Counted from the stretch's first letter, positions 7,692 through 15,734 are shown. The stretch: 32,913 bases of DNA from Actinotalea ferrariae (GCF_019733465.1 NZ_JACVQL010000082.1:1-32913); one strand, 5' to 3'. Numbers and translations: made by a program. Notes: generated from the sequence alone by a model not told the origin.

Positions 7692-8314
7692 ACCCGGTTC
7701 CCCACTTCCCGCGGATCACCGTGACCATCCACGCCGACACCAGCGGCGAGGTCACCATCCAGGGCATCTCCTACCCCGTACCAGCCACGGGCGACGTCGT
7801 CGCGGCCCGGCAGGCCGCGATCGGCGTCGTCGCCCTACGGGCGGCCTCCGCCCTCGGCCGCGCCGTTCGCGTCACGGCCACCGACCCCGAGGGCAACTGG
7901 CCCCTGATCGTCCACCCCAGCGGCCACGTCGAGGGCGTCGACGCGGTGTCGCCCGTCGCGCTAACCACGGCCCACACGGCGGTACACCTGGTCGTCGACG
8001 ACGAGCTGACGAGCCCGTCCGGTCACTCGTTCCTCATCGGCCGCAACCCCCAACCGCGACCCGGTGAACTCGTCGACGTCGTGTTCGCCGTGGGCGACCC
8101 CCAGCGGCTGATGAGCAAGACCCACGCCCGGATCGACGTCGACACGGATGGTGCCGTCACCGTCACCGACCGGGACTCCACCAACGGCACGACGATCGAG
8201 CTGCACGGCATCCGGCGCGAGGCCATCCCGGGCCGGGCGCTTCACGTCCCGGCCGGGGCTGCCGTCGTCGTGGGTGACCGGCACCTGCGCGTCGTTCCGG
8301 AGGTCCCGCGATGA
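7688..8314 (+). CDS. FHA-domain protein
   Basis: This 208-residue protein starts at the ATG overlapping the hydrolase stop (ATGA). The C-terminal half is a forkhead-associated domain with its phosphothreonine-binding signatures: I-G-R-N (117-120), S-K-T-H (143-146) and D-S-T-N-G (163-167). The N-terminal 100 residues form a separate strand-rich domain with no recognised family. FHA domains bind phosphorylated threonine, usually made by Ser/Thr kinases, and several secretion systems use them for assembly control. No kinase is present in this window, so the partner may be encoded elsewhere. Its place in the operon suggests regulation of transfer-channel assembly (inference). Confidence 0.85.
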   Translation: MNPVPHFPRITVTIHADTSGEVTIQGISYPVPATGDVVAARQAAIGVVALRAASALGRAVRVTATDPEGNWPLIVHPSGHVEGVDAVSPVALTTAHTAVHLVVDDELTSPSGHSFLIGRNPQPRPGELVDVVFAVGDPQRLMSKTHARIDVDTDGAVTVTDRDSTNGTTIELHGIRREAIPGRALHVPAGAAVVVGDRHLRVVPEVPR

Positions 8315-8397
8315 CGCCCGAGAATCTGTATCCGATCTACGGCGACACGCCGCGCGCGGTCGGACGTTTCAGAATCCACGCCTGGTTAGGTGACGCC

Positions 8398-8652
8398 ATG
8401 GCAAAGCGCGGGCAGGGCGGCCGACCGAGCAAGGGCGACCGCGACCAGATCATCACCAGGCCTGCGCGCCCGGTGGGCGATGCCGTGCGCGCCGCAGCAG
8501 ACGCACAGGGCATGACGATCAGCGACTACATCGCACGCGTCCTGGCAGAGCTCCACGGACTGCCCCAGTACGCCCCCGAGCCGCGCCCGGTCGCCGACCA
8601 GGGTGAGCTCCCGATCCTGAGAGGCGGTGAGCGGCTCCAGAAGTCCGCATAA
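8398..8652 (+). CDS. small basic protein, ribbon-helix-helix-like
   Basis: An 84-residue protein with a basic Gly/Lys start (A-K-R-G-Q-G-G-R-P-S-K-G-D-R). A compact central part, R-P-V-G-D-A-V-R-A-A-A-D-A-Q-G-M-T-I-S-D-Y-I, has the spacing of an RHH/CopG-like DNA-binding fold. An in-frame ATG at 8311 overlaps the FHA stop and would add 29 residues. I prefer 8398 because AGGTGA sits 6 bases upstream, and because the extra stretch uses codons rare in this DNA (AAT, TAT, AGA, TTA). It is the last gene before a terminator-like hairpin. A transfer or replication regulator is possible. Confidence 0.6.
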   Translation: MAKRGQGGRPSKGDRDQIITRPARPVGDAVRAAADAQGMTISDYIARVLAELHGLPQYAPEPRPVADQGELPILRGGERLQKSA

Positions 8653-8668
8653 CCGCAAACAAAGCGAT

Positions 8669-8694
8669 GGCCCGCCCCCCGTAGGGGACGGGCC
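8669..8694. terminator. hairpin after the transfer accessory operon
   Basis: GGCCCGCCCCC and GGGGACGGGCC form an 11-bp stem with one mismatch and a very short loop, 17 bp after the stop at 8652. There is no T-run, so factor-independent termination is plausible but not certain. Confidence 0.5.
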
Positions 8695-8750
8695 GAGTCA
8701 AAGTTCTTCACCCGTGTGGTTGGCGCCCGGGAGGTGAAGAGCTCCGATCA

Positions 8751-8768
8751 ACACACCCTTCGGTGTGT
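8751..8768. other. small perfect hairpin before rep
   Basis: ACACACC-CTTC-GGTGTGT, a perfect 7-bp stem with a 4-nt loop, lies 8 bp before the assigned rep start at 8777. It could hinder ribosome access or serve as a regulatory site for Rep production. That role is inference. Confidence 0.4.
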
Positions 8769-8776
8769 CTTAACGC

Positions 8777-10777
8777 TTGGAGCCCAAGGTAACCGAGCAG
8801 GCAGCGCTAACACCAGCGCACACGACCGTGTCGCGGCGTGTCGTCCCACCTCACCCTGATGGACCAACCGGCCCGTCCGGCGTCCTGGCGACCCCTGCGG
8901 CCCCGGCAACGACCCCTGCGGCGCCGTCCGCCGACCGCCGCGCAGCCGAGGAGCAGTGGGCAGCGCTGGCACCGCTGCTGGCCGGCACACCCCGGATGCG
9001 CCTAGGCGTGCGGACCTCCCGCGGGACGCTGGACTACCGCACCCGCGACGAACGCGCCCTGACCAAGGCACTGCCCAGCGCACCGGCCGCCGTGAGGGTC
9101 TACGGGCCCGACGGGTGCTGCACCGCCCTGTGCCTAGACCTGGACGCCTCCCGCGGCGGAGCCGACGCGGTCGCCGCCGACGCCACCCGCCTCACGGTCT
9201 GGCTCGAGCGGCACGGAGCCCGGTACATCACCGACGCCTCCCCCAACGGCGGCGTGCACATCTACGTCCCCTTCGCCGACCGCGTCCCCTACGACGTCGC
9301 CCGCGAGCTCGTCGAGGCCCTCGGCGCCACCCACCCCACCCTTGACGCCGGCCCGCACCGCTCAGTCAAGACCGGCTGCATCCGCGTCCCCGGGTCCGTG
9401 CACAAGCGCGGCGGGCACCAGGCCTTGACGATGCCGCTGGCTGCCGCCTACGACGTCGCCCGCCGCCCGAACCCACCAGCGGTCCTGTCCACCCTGCGGG
9501 AGGCCCTGAGCGCGGAGATCGCCGCCTGGCGCACCTCCCAGACCCCTACCTGGCCCCAGGACGCCACCACGCCCGACACGACGGCACGGGGGCAGCTGTC
9601 GGCCCGGCTGCGGAGCCTGGCCGAGACCGGTGTCTACGACACCGCCCGCTACGCCTCACCCTCAGAGGCCCGCCAAGCCGTCATCGCCGGCGCCGCCGCG
9701 GCCGGGTGGGCCCTGGCCGACGTCGCCGCACGCCTAGGCGACGGGCGCTGGCCCGGCCTGGCCGCCCTGTACGCCCGTTACTCCCCCACCCAGCGCCACA
9801 CCGCCCTGGCCCGCGACTGGCACGCCGCCGCGACCTTCCTCGCCACCACTCGAGAACACCCCGACAACGCCCCCGGCGCGAGTCACGTCCGCAGATCCCA
9901 CACAAGCCCCTCGGAGACACACCGGGGTACCCCAGACCAGCCCGCACAGATGGCGGAGCACGACCACATTCGGACCTGGCGAACCCTCCTGCGAGCCGTA
10001 GAGCAGCACCGCTTCCCGGGACGGGCCGGCTACCTCACCCGCTTCGTCCTGCGGGCGCTCGGCGAGGCAGCGCACAAGACCGAGTCCCGCTACGTCTCCT
10101 TCGGCACCCGCTCCCTCGCCGTCGCGGTCGGCGCGGACCACTCCACCGTCGCGGCCGTCCTGCGACGACTCGCCGGCACCCCCGGCGGATGGATCGACCT
10201 CATCGAGCCCGCCCGCGGTGAGAACGCCGACCTCTACGAACTCACCGTGCCCACCGACCTCGCCAGCATGGCCGCCGACCTGCGATGGGACCGCGGCCGC
10301 GGACACGCCCTGCGACCAGTCTTCCGTGCCCTGGGCCCGGTCGCCGCCCTCGTGTTTGAAGCCCTCGAGGACGACCGCGCCCACTCCATCACCACCCTCG
10401 CCGCCGCCACCGGCATCGCGCGCTCAGCCGTCCACGAGGCCATCGACACGCTCATTGCGCACCACCTCGTCGAGCGGCACGACGGGCGACGCCTGCGCGC
10501 CCGCAGCGGAGCCCTGCTCGCCACGGCCGAGCTCCTCGGGGTGCTCGAGGACGTCATCGCCCAGATGCGCCGCTACGCCCTCGAGCGACAGCGCTGGCAC
10601 GCATGGCTTGCCCGCCACGACCAGGACCACCACTCCCCCGCCGACCCGGACGAGGACTTCTGGTGGCCACCCGACGACAGCGTTGCCGACGATTGGACCC
10701 TGCTCGAGGGTCGCGAGCTGACCCGTGGCGCTCTATCGCGTGTCGCGGATGCTGCGAAGCTCGCGCACATCTGCTGA
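8777..10777 (+). CDS. rep: replication initiator with archaeo-eukaryotic primase (AEP) domain
   Basis: A 666-residue protein. Residues about 70-230 carry AEP/prim-pol-like motifs: the metal-binding L-D-L-D (120-123), N-G-G-V-H-I-Y (157-163, the sxH-type strand) and C-I-R-V-P-G-S-V-H-K (201-210). Residues about 390-600 are helical with two winged-helix-like stretches (S-L-A-V-A-V-G-A-D-H-S-T-V and A-T-G-I-A-R-S-A-V-H-E-A) suited to origin binding. AEP-type Rep proteins prime and initiate replication of actinobacterial plasmids and ICEs. TTG 8777 is the outermost start; an in-frame GTG lies at 8828. Neither has a clear ribosome-binding site, so the N-terminus is uncertain. The iterons and ParA/ParB lie downstream, making this a replication module. 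Confidence 0.75.
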   Translation: MEPKVTEQAALTPAHTTVSRRVVPPHPDGPTGPSGVLATPAAPATTPAAPSADRRAAEEQWAALAPLLAGTPRMRLGVRTSRGTLDYRTRDERALTKALPSAPAAVRVYGPDGCCTALCLDLDASRGGADAVAADATRLTVWLERHGARYITDASPNGGVHIYVPFADRVPYDVARELVEALGATHPTLDAGPHRSVKTGCIRVPGSVHKRGGHQALTMPLAAAYDVARRPNPPAVLSTLREALSAEIAAWRTSQTPTWPQDATTPDTTARGQLSARLRSLAETGVYDTARYASPSEARQAVIAGAAAAGWALADVAARLGDGRWPGLAALYARYSPTQRHTALARDWHAAATFLATTREHPDNAPGASHVRRSHTSPSETHRGTPDQPAQMAEHDHIRTWRTLLRAVEQHRFPGRAGYLTRFVLRALGEAAHKTESRYVSFGTRSLAVAVGADHSTVAAVLRRLAGTPGGWIDLIEPARGENADLYELTVPTDLASMAADLRWDRGRGHALRPVFRALGPVAALVFEALEDDRAHSITTLAAATGIARSAVHEAIDTLIAHHLVERHDGRRLRARSGALLATAELLGVLEDVIAQMRRYALERQRWHAWLARHDQDHHSPADPDEDFWWPPDDSVADDWTLLEGRELTRGALSRVADAAKLAHIC

Positions 10778-10928
10778 CGAGCCAGAGATCGGGTCGACGC
10801 GCTGCCCGGTAGAAGCGTGCAGGGAGGGCGACGTCGTCGAGCACGCCACGATCGCAGAGCGCGCCCGGATGCCCGCGCCGCGTCGGTGGCCGGGCAGGCG
10901 GGATGCCTCGTCAGACCGCCATCTCGCG

Positions 10929-11216
10929 CTAGATGTGACGTCCCAGTGCGATCCGGTCTTCGACCTGCTGCCCCACCGGCACGGTGCTCGCCGACCACAC
11001 GTGGACGTCGACGCACCCCTCCGCGGCGTACGCACCACAAGGTCAGACCCACACCGTGTGCCGGCGCTCGGCCGTGCACGTGCACGCCACCGTCGTCTCC
11101 CGCGGGCGCGCCCTTGGGCCGGTCCACCCAGCGCTGCAGCGCGGGCAGTGCGCCGGCGGGAGCCGCCGGTAGCCCCTGCCAGGGACGTGATGCCACTTGG
11201 ACCAGTCGATATTCAT
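10929..11216 (-). pseudogene. Cys-rich small protein interrupted by an in-frame TGA
   Basis: Starting at ATG 11216 the frame reads 57 residues with W-S-K-W-H-H, then C-P-R-C, then C-T-C, and stops at TGA 11043-11045. Beyond the TGA, the same frame continues for 37 more codons with protein-like sequence (P-C-G-A-Y-A-A-E-G-C and V-D-V-H-V-W-S) to TAG at 10929. If the TGA were a cysteine codon, the protein would read V-W-V-C-P-C-G, a sensible zinc-ribbon knuckle, and would be 95 residues long. The simplest reading is a nonsense mutation in a zinc-ribbon gene. The alternative is that only the 57-residue product is real. There is no good ribosome-binding site. It lies between rep and the par iterons, on the opposite strand. 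Confidence 0.5.
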
Positions 11217-11242
11217 GACGCCAATCTACGAACACAGGTTCG

Positions 11243-11426
11243 TTTAGAAACACTAGTGATACTAGTAACGATAGTTGTCCTAGGAACCCTAGTCGCGCGC
11301 CCCCAATAGCGCGACCGTCGCCTACGGGCATACCTCCTCGCCTATGAATCCTAGGAACGCTAGGTGTGGATGAAGCACGGCGTGTCCTACAAACCCTAGG
11401 AACGCTAGGCGACTAGCGTTCCTAGG
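11243..11426. repeat. 9-bp iteron array, probable par centromere/operator
   Basis: Nine-bp units carrying CTAG or a close variant at the same phase occur in three clusters. The first is 11243-11296 (six units, including ACTAGTGAT, ACTAGTAAC and CCTAGGAAC; some degenerate). The second is 11341-11367 (CCTATGAAT, CCTAGGAAC, GCTAGGTGT). The third is 11386-11412 (CCTACAAAC, CCTAGGAAC, GCTAGGCGA). The last cluster continues into an inverted copy, forming a perfect 14-bp inverted repeat with a 4-bp spacer (11395-11408 and 11413-11426). The array ends 21 bp before parA and covers its promoter region. Short tandem repeats are what ribbon-helix-helix ParB proteins bind, so this is a candidate centromere and autoregulatory operator. 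Part of it may also belong to the origin. Confidence 0.8.
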
Positions 11427-11447
11427 AGTCCGAACCGAGGAGGGCAC

Positions 11448-12362
11448 ATGTCTGTCGACCGCGAAGCGCTCATGCGCGTGATCGCTGTGATCAACGGCAA
11501 GGGGGGAGCCGGGAAGACGTCGATCACCGCGAACGTCGCCGGCATGGTCGCTAACTCAGGCTTCCGCGTACTTGTTGTCGACAGCGACCCGCAGGGCAAC
11601 CTCGCCGAGGACCTCGGCTACACCGGGACCGACGTCGACGACGAGGGTCAGGCCCTTGCAGCTGCTCTTGCCTTCGGCCAGCCCGGCCACCCGGTCACTG
11701 ATGTCCGCCCCAACCTCGACGTCCTCATCGGAGGGCACCACCTCGACGCCGCGGCGGCCGCACTGAGCGCGGCCAAAGATCAGGCCGCGGCGCGGCTGGC
11801 TCTTGCGCGCGTTCTCGAGCCGCTCGCCCCGGCGTACGACCTGATCCTCATCGACTGCCCACCCGGCATCGAGGCCCTGCAGAACGCCGCGGCCGCGGCC
11901 GCCCGGTGGGCGCTCGTGCCCGCCAAGTCCGACGCTAGCTCGCGCAAGGGCATGCTTGACGTCGCTCGACGGCTCGACGCGGTCGTCGACCTCAACCCCG
12001 GCCTGGACCTCCTCGGCGTCGTGCTGTTTGGCACCGGCACCAGCGCTCACCGCATCAAGGAGGAGGCACGTGCGCGCATCGTCGAGGCCCTGGGCGCAGA
12101 AGACGTAGTCCTGCGAACCACCATCCGGCACTCCGAAGCCACCGCTCACGCCGCCCGGGAACGGGGCCTGCTCGTGCACGAGCTGGAGGACGAAGTCCGC
12201 AAGGGCCCGTCGTGGTGGCAGATTCGCCGCGGGGAGGCCGAAGGTGGGGGAGGGCCACGAACTGCCGGCGGCGTTGCCGACGACTACCAGTCGCTCGCCA
12301 CGGAGATCGTCGACCGCATCACCGCCGCAGAGCAGGCCCTCGCCCAGGAGGTCCCGGCATGA
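11448..12362 (+). CDS. parA: ParA-family partition ATPase
   Basis: A 304-residue ATPase with the deviant Walker A motif K-G-G-A-G-K-T (18-24), the A' motif D-S-D-P-Q-G-N (45-51) and Walker B L-I-L-I-D-C-P-P-G (132-140). It lacks an N-terminal DNA-binding HTH domain, so it is a type Ib-like ParA, which normally leaves operon repression to its small ParB partner. It drives plasmid segregation by forming ATP-dependent gradients on the nucleoid. ATG 11448 has GGAGG 5 bases upstream and lies directly after the iteron array. The stop overlaps the parB start (ATGA). Confidence 0.93.
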   Translation: MSVDREALMRVIAVINGKGGAGKTSITANVAGMVANSGFRVLVVDSDPQGNLAEDLGYTGTDVDDEGQALAAALAFGQPGHPVTDVRPNLDVLIGGHHLDAAAAALSAAKDQAAARLALARVLEPLAPAYDLILIDCPPGIEALQNAAAAAARWALVPAKSDASSRKGMLDVARRLDAVVDLNPGLDLLGVVLFGTGTSAHRIKEEARARIVEALGAEDVVLRTTIRHSEATAHAARERGLLVHELEDEVRKGPSWWQIRRGEAEGGGGPRTAGGVADDYQSLATEIVDRITAAEQALAQEVPA

Positions 12363-12796
12363 CCGAACCGACCCCACAGCGCACCATCAGCGGCTTGGGC
12401 GCACGGCCACGACCCGGCGTGCACCCCGACGCAAGCCGACTGATCGCCAGCAACCGACAGGCCCCCACGCCGACCTCGGCCCCTGCGGCACCTCAGCCGC
12501 GAACACAGAGACCTGTGTCCGACGGGCAGCGCCCGACCGCGTCTCCGGCCCCCTCAGCACAGCGCCCAACGACCGCGAAGGAACAGCTCAACGTGCAGAT
12601 CCCGCGCGATACCCGCGCCCGGATCCGCGCCGCTTACCGCGCCACCGCGGCCGCCGAGGGACACCGCTCCTTCGGCGACCTCATCACCCGTCTCGTCGAG
12701 GCCGAAGCACAGCGCCTCGAGCAGACCTACAACCACGGCCGACCGTTCGCCGGTGGAGACCAGCCTCTGCCGACCGGACGCCCCCTGGCGGACTGA
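12359..12796 (+). CDS. parB: ribbon-helix-helix ParB (centromere-binding, pCXC100-like)
   Basis: A protein of 145 residues. The first 75 are Pro/Ala/Arg rich and disordered. The C-terminal part (about 76-125: L-N-V-Q-I-P-R-D-T-R-A-R-I-R-A-A, then R-S-F-G-D-L-I-T-R-L-V) fits a ribbon-helix-helix fold. It ends with the A-Q-R-L-E-Q-T-Y-N-H-G and P-L-P-T-G-R-P-L segments I recall from small actinobacterial ParB proteins such as that of Leifsonia plasmid pCXC100. It is expected to bind the 9-bp repeats upstream of parA, build the partition complex and repress the operon. ATGA coupling to parA supports the pairing. Confidence 0.85.
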   Translation: MTEPTPQRTISGLGARPRPGVHPDASRLIASNRQAPTPTSAPAAPQPRTQRPVSDGQRPTASPAPSAQRPTTAKEQLNVQIPRDTRARIRAAYRATAAAEGHRSFGDLITRLVEAEAQRLEQTYNHGRPFAGGDQPLPTGRPLAD

Positions 12797-13047
12797 TGAG
12801 CTCAAGTACCCAGTGGACAGTCGGGCAACTACGTGCCGAACTGGTCGGCCTCCCCGACGACACCCCGCTCGTCATCGACATCTACCTCGACCCCACCGGG
12901 ATTGCGCGCCGCCGCGTCCCGGTCGTCGGCGCCGGATACGGCCCCGACATCGACCCCACGGACCCGCTCTTCGAGGGCCAGGAGTACCCCCTGACCGCCG
13001 GATACGGCGACGCGCGGGCTGAACCGGGAACCGGTCAAGCTCCATGA
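12796..13047 (+). CDS. DUF6225-like small protein
   Basis: An 83-residue protein beginning with W-T-V-G-Q-L-R-A-E-L-V-G-L-P-D-D-T-P-L-V-type sequence. This resembles actinobacterial DUF6225 proteins (W-T-x2-x-L-R-x-A-L-x-G-L-P-D-D), which are often found on plasmids and have no known function. The rest is strand-rich and acidic, ending in A-G-Y-G. It starts at the ATG sharing one base with the parB stop and overlaps the next gene by ATGA, so it is co-transcribed with parAB. A role in plasmid maintenance is inferred from the operon only. Confidence 0.7.
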   Translation: MSSSTQWTVGQLRAELVGLPDDTPLVIDIYLDPTGIARRRVPVVGAGYGPDIDPTDPLFEGQEYPLTAGYGDARAEPGTGQAP

Positions 13048-13682
13048 CCGTCGACCCGATCGAGAAGTACTCGCAAGAGCCGGCGGACTCAACCCTGCGG
13101 TTCCAGGCGCTCCAGGAGATCGCGCTCGAGCTTGCAGTCGCCGACTACCAGGACCAACCCAGGCCCTCCCTACCTGCCTGGTGCGCTCGATGGCGCTTCA
13201 GCCTCGACAACTCAGCTAGCAACCTGGCGCATCAAGCCGCCGATGAAGCCGACGCCCGGGACGCCATCGCGACCTACCGACGCACGGGCGCGATCCCTCA
13301 CAAGACCTTCGAGCACGAGTTCATCGACGACATCCTTCACCGTATGGATCGCCGCCTGGGGACGGCCAGCCCTGTGATCACGTACCCGCCCGACGACGAA
13401 GAGCGGGATGGCTGGCCCGACGCCGAAGCGACACACCGACTCCTCTGCGCGACTCACCACCAACAGCGCGAGCCCCGCTCGCAGCGTCGACCAGCAAGCA
13501 CGCCTGCCGCCCGGACAACGCCCGAGCAGCCGCAACCCGCACCTGACAAGTTCGGCATGTTCCTCAAAGTCGTCGGTGGACTCGTCCTCCTCTACGCCGC
13601 GCTGTTCGGCCTAAGCCAATGCGGCGGCCAATCAGGCGGCGGCCCCGAGGACTGCATCGTCGAGGTCGGTGGGTGCTACTGA
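13044..13682 (+). CDS. hypothetical protein with C-terminal membrane anchor
   Basis: This 212-residue protein is not recognised. The N-terminal 125 residues are helical and acidic (A-L-Q-E-I-A-L-E-L, then E-F-I-D-D-I-L-H-R-M). Residues 130-175 are a disordered Arg/Pro/Thr linker. One transmembrane helix follows (about 178-194, F-L-K-V-V-G-G-L-V-L-L-Y-A-A-L-F). The tail contains four cysteines within about 20 residues (Q-C-G-G-Q, D-C-I-V-E-V-G-G-C-Y). It is ATGA-coupled to the DUF6225-like gene and is the last gene of the par operon, just before a large hairpin. Confidence 0.65.
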   Translation: MTVDPIEKYSQEPADSTLRFQALQEIALELAVADYQDQPRPSLPAWCARWRFSLDNSASNLAHQAADEADARDAIATYRRTGAIPHKTFEHEFIDDILHRMDRRLGTASPVITYPPDDEERDGWPDAEATHRLLCATHHQQREPRSQRRPASTPAARTTPEQPQPAPDKFGMFLKVVGGLVLLYAALFGLSQCGGQSGGGPEDCIVEVGGCY

Positions 13683-13686
13683 GGCT

Positions 13687-13749
13687 GGCGCGAGGAGGTA
13701 GACGGTCACTGCCAGCTCCCCGTTAGGACCGTCTACGCGACGTCGCGCC
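13687..13749. terminator. large interrupted hairpin after the par operon
   Basis: A perfect 10-bp stem (GTAGACGGTC at 13698-13707, GACCGTCTAC at 13727-13736) is enclosed by a second 7-bp stem (GGCGCGA at 13687, TCGCGCC at 13743). The hairpin begins 4 bp after the last par-operon stop, so termination is likely. The long 19-nt loop also allows an operator role. No gene was found in the 472 bp between 13683 and 14154; the remainder holds the structured repeat. Confidence 0.55.
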
Positions 13750-13911
13750 TACCGCCTGTCGTATCTCTCGCAGCGACTCGGCTCCGCCTTCTAGCTGCTC
13801 GGCTCACCTCGAGCGGTGGGGGAGTGGGGTCACTGCCTGGCCGTCGGCTGCGCCGCCGGCTGGTTGTCGTCGTCCGCTGCGCGGCCGCCGGCAGCTGAGA
13901 GGCGTTTTCTT

Positions 13912-14128
13912 CCCCTCCTGTCGCTCCATCATCGCCGGCGCTCCCTGCGCGCAAGCGGCTGCGCCGCCGGTCGCGGGCACGAGCCCGGCCTGCGGTCGCT
14001 GCGCTCCCTGAGCCCGGCCGAACTCGAGCCCGCGACCGCCCTGCGGGTTGTCGCTCCAGTCGCTCATGCCGGCGGTGATTACGGCGCCAGGAGGGGGCGA
14101 AAAACGGTCGGCACCAGCAGACCACCCA
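13912..14128 (+). repeat. structured non-coding repeat, copy A
   Basis: This copy is a non-coding stretch shared with 17558-17780 and placed just upstream of the ParB-like gene. It opens with CCCCTCCTG (13912-13920) and later has CAGGAGGGG (14088-14096), which are complementary. Inside them, CATCATCGCCGG pairs with CCGGCGGTGAT. A further perfect 10-bp stem, GGTCGCGGGC/GCCCGCGACC, sits at 13969-13978 and 14028-14037. The 3' part GCGAAAAACGGTCGGCACC is identical in both copies. It may be a cis-regulatory leader RNA, a small RNA, or a DNA site for replication or transfer. Position and orientation favour the leader reading, as inference. Confidence 0.65.
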
Positions 14129-14154
14129 GGCTCCTGGCAGGAGGGCGGCTCACC

Positions 14155-15651
14155 ATGACCGTCACCGAGTCCCAGACCACGGCCACCGAGGCCACCACCA
14201 CGACCGGGCAGATCGTCCAGGTCGACCCCCGCACCCTCGTCCTTGAGGTCAACGTCCGCGCCGACGCTGCCCTGACGCCGGAGTTCGTCGGGTCGATCAA
14301 GACCCACGGCGTGCTGACCCCGATCCTGGTCCAGCGCACCGCCGACGCCCTGCACGTGCGGGCCGGGCAGCGCCGCACCCTGGCCAGCATCGAGGCCGGG
14401 CTGACCGCGATCCCCGCCTACGTCGTGGACGGAGACACCGACGAGGCCCGCCGGATCATCGAGCAAATGGCCGAGAACGACCACCGCGCCGCCCTGGCCG
14501 ACCGCGACCGGGTCGCCGCGTTCCAGCAACTCTCCCTGCTGGGACTGTCGGCGGCGCAGATCGCCAAGCGCACCCACACCAAGAAGGACCACGTCACCAC
14601 CGCCCTGACCGTCGCAGGGTCCGAGGTCGCCGCAGCCGTCACGGCAAAGTACGACCTGACCCTCGACCAGGCCGCCGTGGTGGCGGAGTTCGACGAGAAC
14701 GCCGAGGCCGTCAAGGCGCTCACGGTCGCCGCCGTGGACGAGCCCGACCAGTTCGCGCACGTCGCGCAGCGCCTGCGCGACGACCGGGACGAGGCGCGGG
14801 TCGTCGCCGACCTGACCGCGACGCTGACCGAGGCCGGGACCCCGGTGATCGACCGCCCGTCCTACGACGACAAGACGATCAAGCAGGTGCGGGAGTTGGC
14901 CACGCTCGACGGGGACGAGCGGACCCCGCTGACCGAGGAGACGCACGCCGAGTGCCCCGGCCGGGCGGCGTGGATCAGCACGTCCTCGTGGGACGGCGTG
15001 CGGGCCGTCCACGTCTGCACCGACCCCAAGGGCAACGGCCACGTCGACCGGTACGCCTACAGCGGCGGCACCGAGCGGCAGGCCGGTCCGATGACCGAGG
15101 AGCAGAAGGCCGAGCGGCGCGCGCTCATCGCCAACAACAAGGCGTGGAAGTCCGCCGAGACGGTCCGCCGCGAGTGGCTGACCGGGTTCGCGGCCCGCAA
15201 GACCGCCCCGAAGGACGCCCCGACGTTCCTCGCCGCCCGGCTGGTCGCCGGGACGCACCGGCTGGACAAGGCGTCCACGCAGACCCGACACCGCCTCGCG
15301 CGGACCCTGCTGGGCCTGCCCGAGCACGTCGGCTACGGCGCACCGGACCCGCTGGCCGACCTGGTCCAGGCCGCGACCCCGGCCCGCGCACAGCACATCG
15401 CCCTGATCGTGCTGCTGGCCGCGATCGAGGACGGCACCGGCACCCACACCTGGCGCAACGTCAGCGCCGAGGACCGCGCGTACTTCACCGCCCTCGCCGC
15501 GTGGGGCTACAGCCTGTCCGAGGTCGAGGCCCTGGCCACCGTCGCACCCACCTACGCCGTCCCCGTCGAAGACGAGGCCGAGAGCGAGGCCTACGACGCC
15601 GCCGACGACAGCGAGGGCCACGACCCCGAGGGCTACGACGACGGCGAGTGA
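14155..15651 (+). CDS. ParB/Spo0J-family N-terminal domain protein
   Basis: A 498-residue protein. Residues 20-115 are a ParB N-terminal (CTPase-type) domain with G-Q-R-R (71-74) and E-N-D-H-R (107-111). A helix-turn-helix (L-S-A-A-Q-I-A-K-R-T, about 131-152) follows. The C-terminal 350 residues are alpha-helical with W and C features (E-C-P-G-R-A-A-W) and an acidic tail. It is much longer than a chromosomal ParB (about 300) and resembles the ParB-like proteins of actinobacterial ICEs and plasmids, whose role may be in regulation rather than segregation. The frame extends upstream, but ATG 14155 with GGAGG about 10 bases before it is the sensible start. It is independent of the parAB pair. 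It follows copy A of the structured repeat and precedes a double hairpin. Confidence 0.82.
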   Translation: MTVTESQTTATEATTTTGQIVQVDPRTLVLEVNVRADAALTPEFVGSIKTHGVLTPILVQRTADALHVRAGQRRTLASIEAGLTAIPAYVVDGDTDEARRIIEQMAENDHRAALADRDRVAAFQQLSLLGLSAAQIAKRTHTKKDHVTTALTVAGSEVAAAVTAKYDLTLDQAAVVAEFDENAEAVKALTVAAVDEPDQFAHVAQRLRDDRDEARVVADLTATLTEAGTPVIDRPSYDDKTIKQVRELATLDGDERTPLTEETHAECPGRAAWISTSSWDGVRAVHVCTDPKGNGHVDRYAYSGGTERQAGPMTEEQKAERRALIANNKAWKSAETVRREWLTGFAARKTAPKDAPTFLAARLVAGTHRLDKASTQTRHRLARTLLGLPEHVGYGAPDPLADLVQAATPARAQHIALIVLLAAIEDGTGTHTWRNVSAEDRAYFTALAAWGYSLSEVEALATVAPTYAVPVEDEAESEAYDAADDSEGHDPEGYDDGE

Positions 15652-15658
15652 TCACCCG

Positions 15659-15734
15659 CCTGGCCGGACCTACGGGTCCGGCCAGGCCGGTCGCCGGCTG
15701 GCGTGGGGGGCCGGCATCGAGCCGGCCCCCCACG
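15659..15734. terminator. double hairpin with ATCGA loop (first copy)
   Basis: Two perfect hairpins stand in tandem. The first is a 12-bp stem around loop TACG (15659-15670, 15675-15686). The second is a 14-bp stem, CGTGGGGGGCCGGC, around loop ATCGA (15702-15715, 15721-15734). The same two-part design, including the GCCGGC-proximal ATCGA loop, recurs at 17047-17127. It begins 7 bp after the stop, consistent with termination. The 444-bp gap 15652-16095 contains no gene; the rest of it holds the 25-bp inverted repeat. Confidence 0.7.

Noticed and set aside
10725-11309. Plus-strand frame between rep and parA
   Set aside because: It runs antisense to the Cys-rich gene and into the iterons, with no ribosome-binding site and a biased composition.
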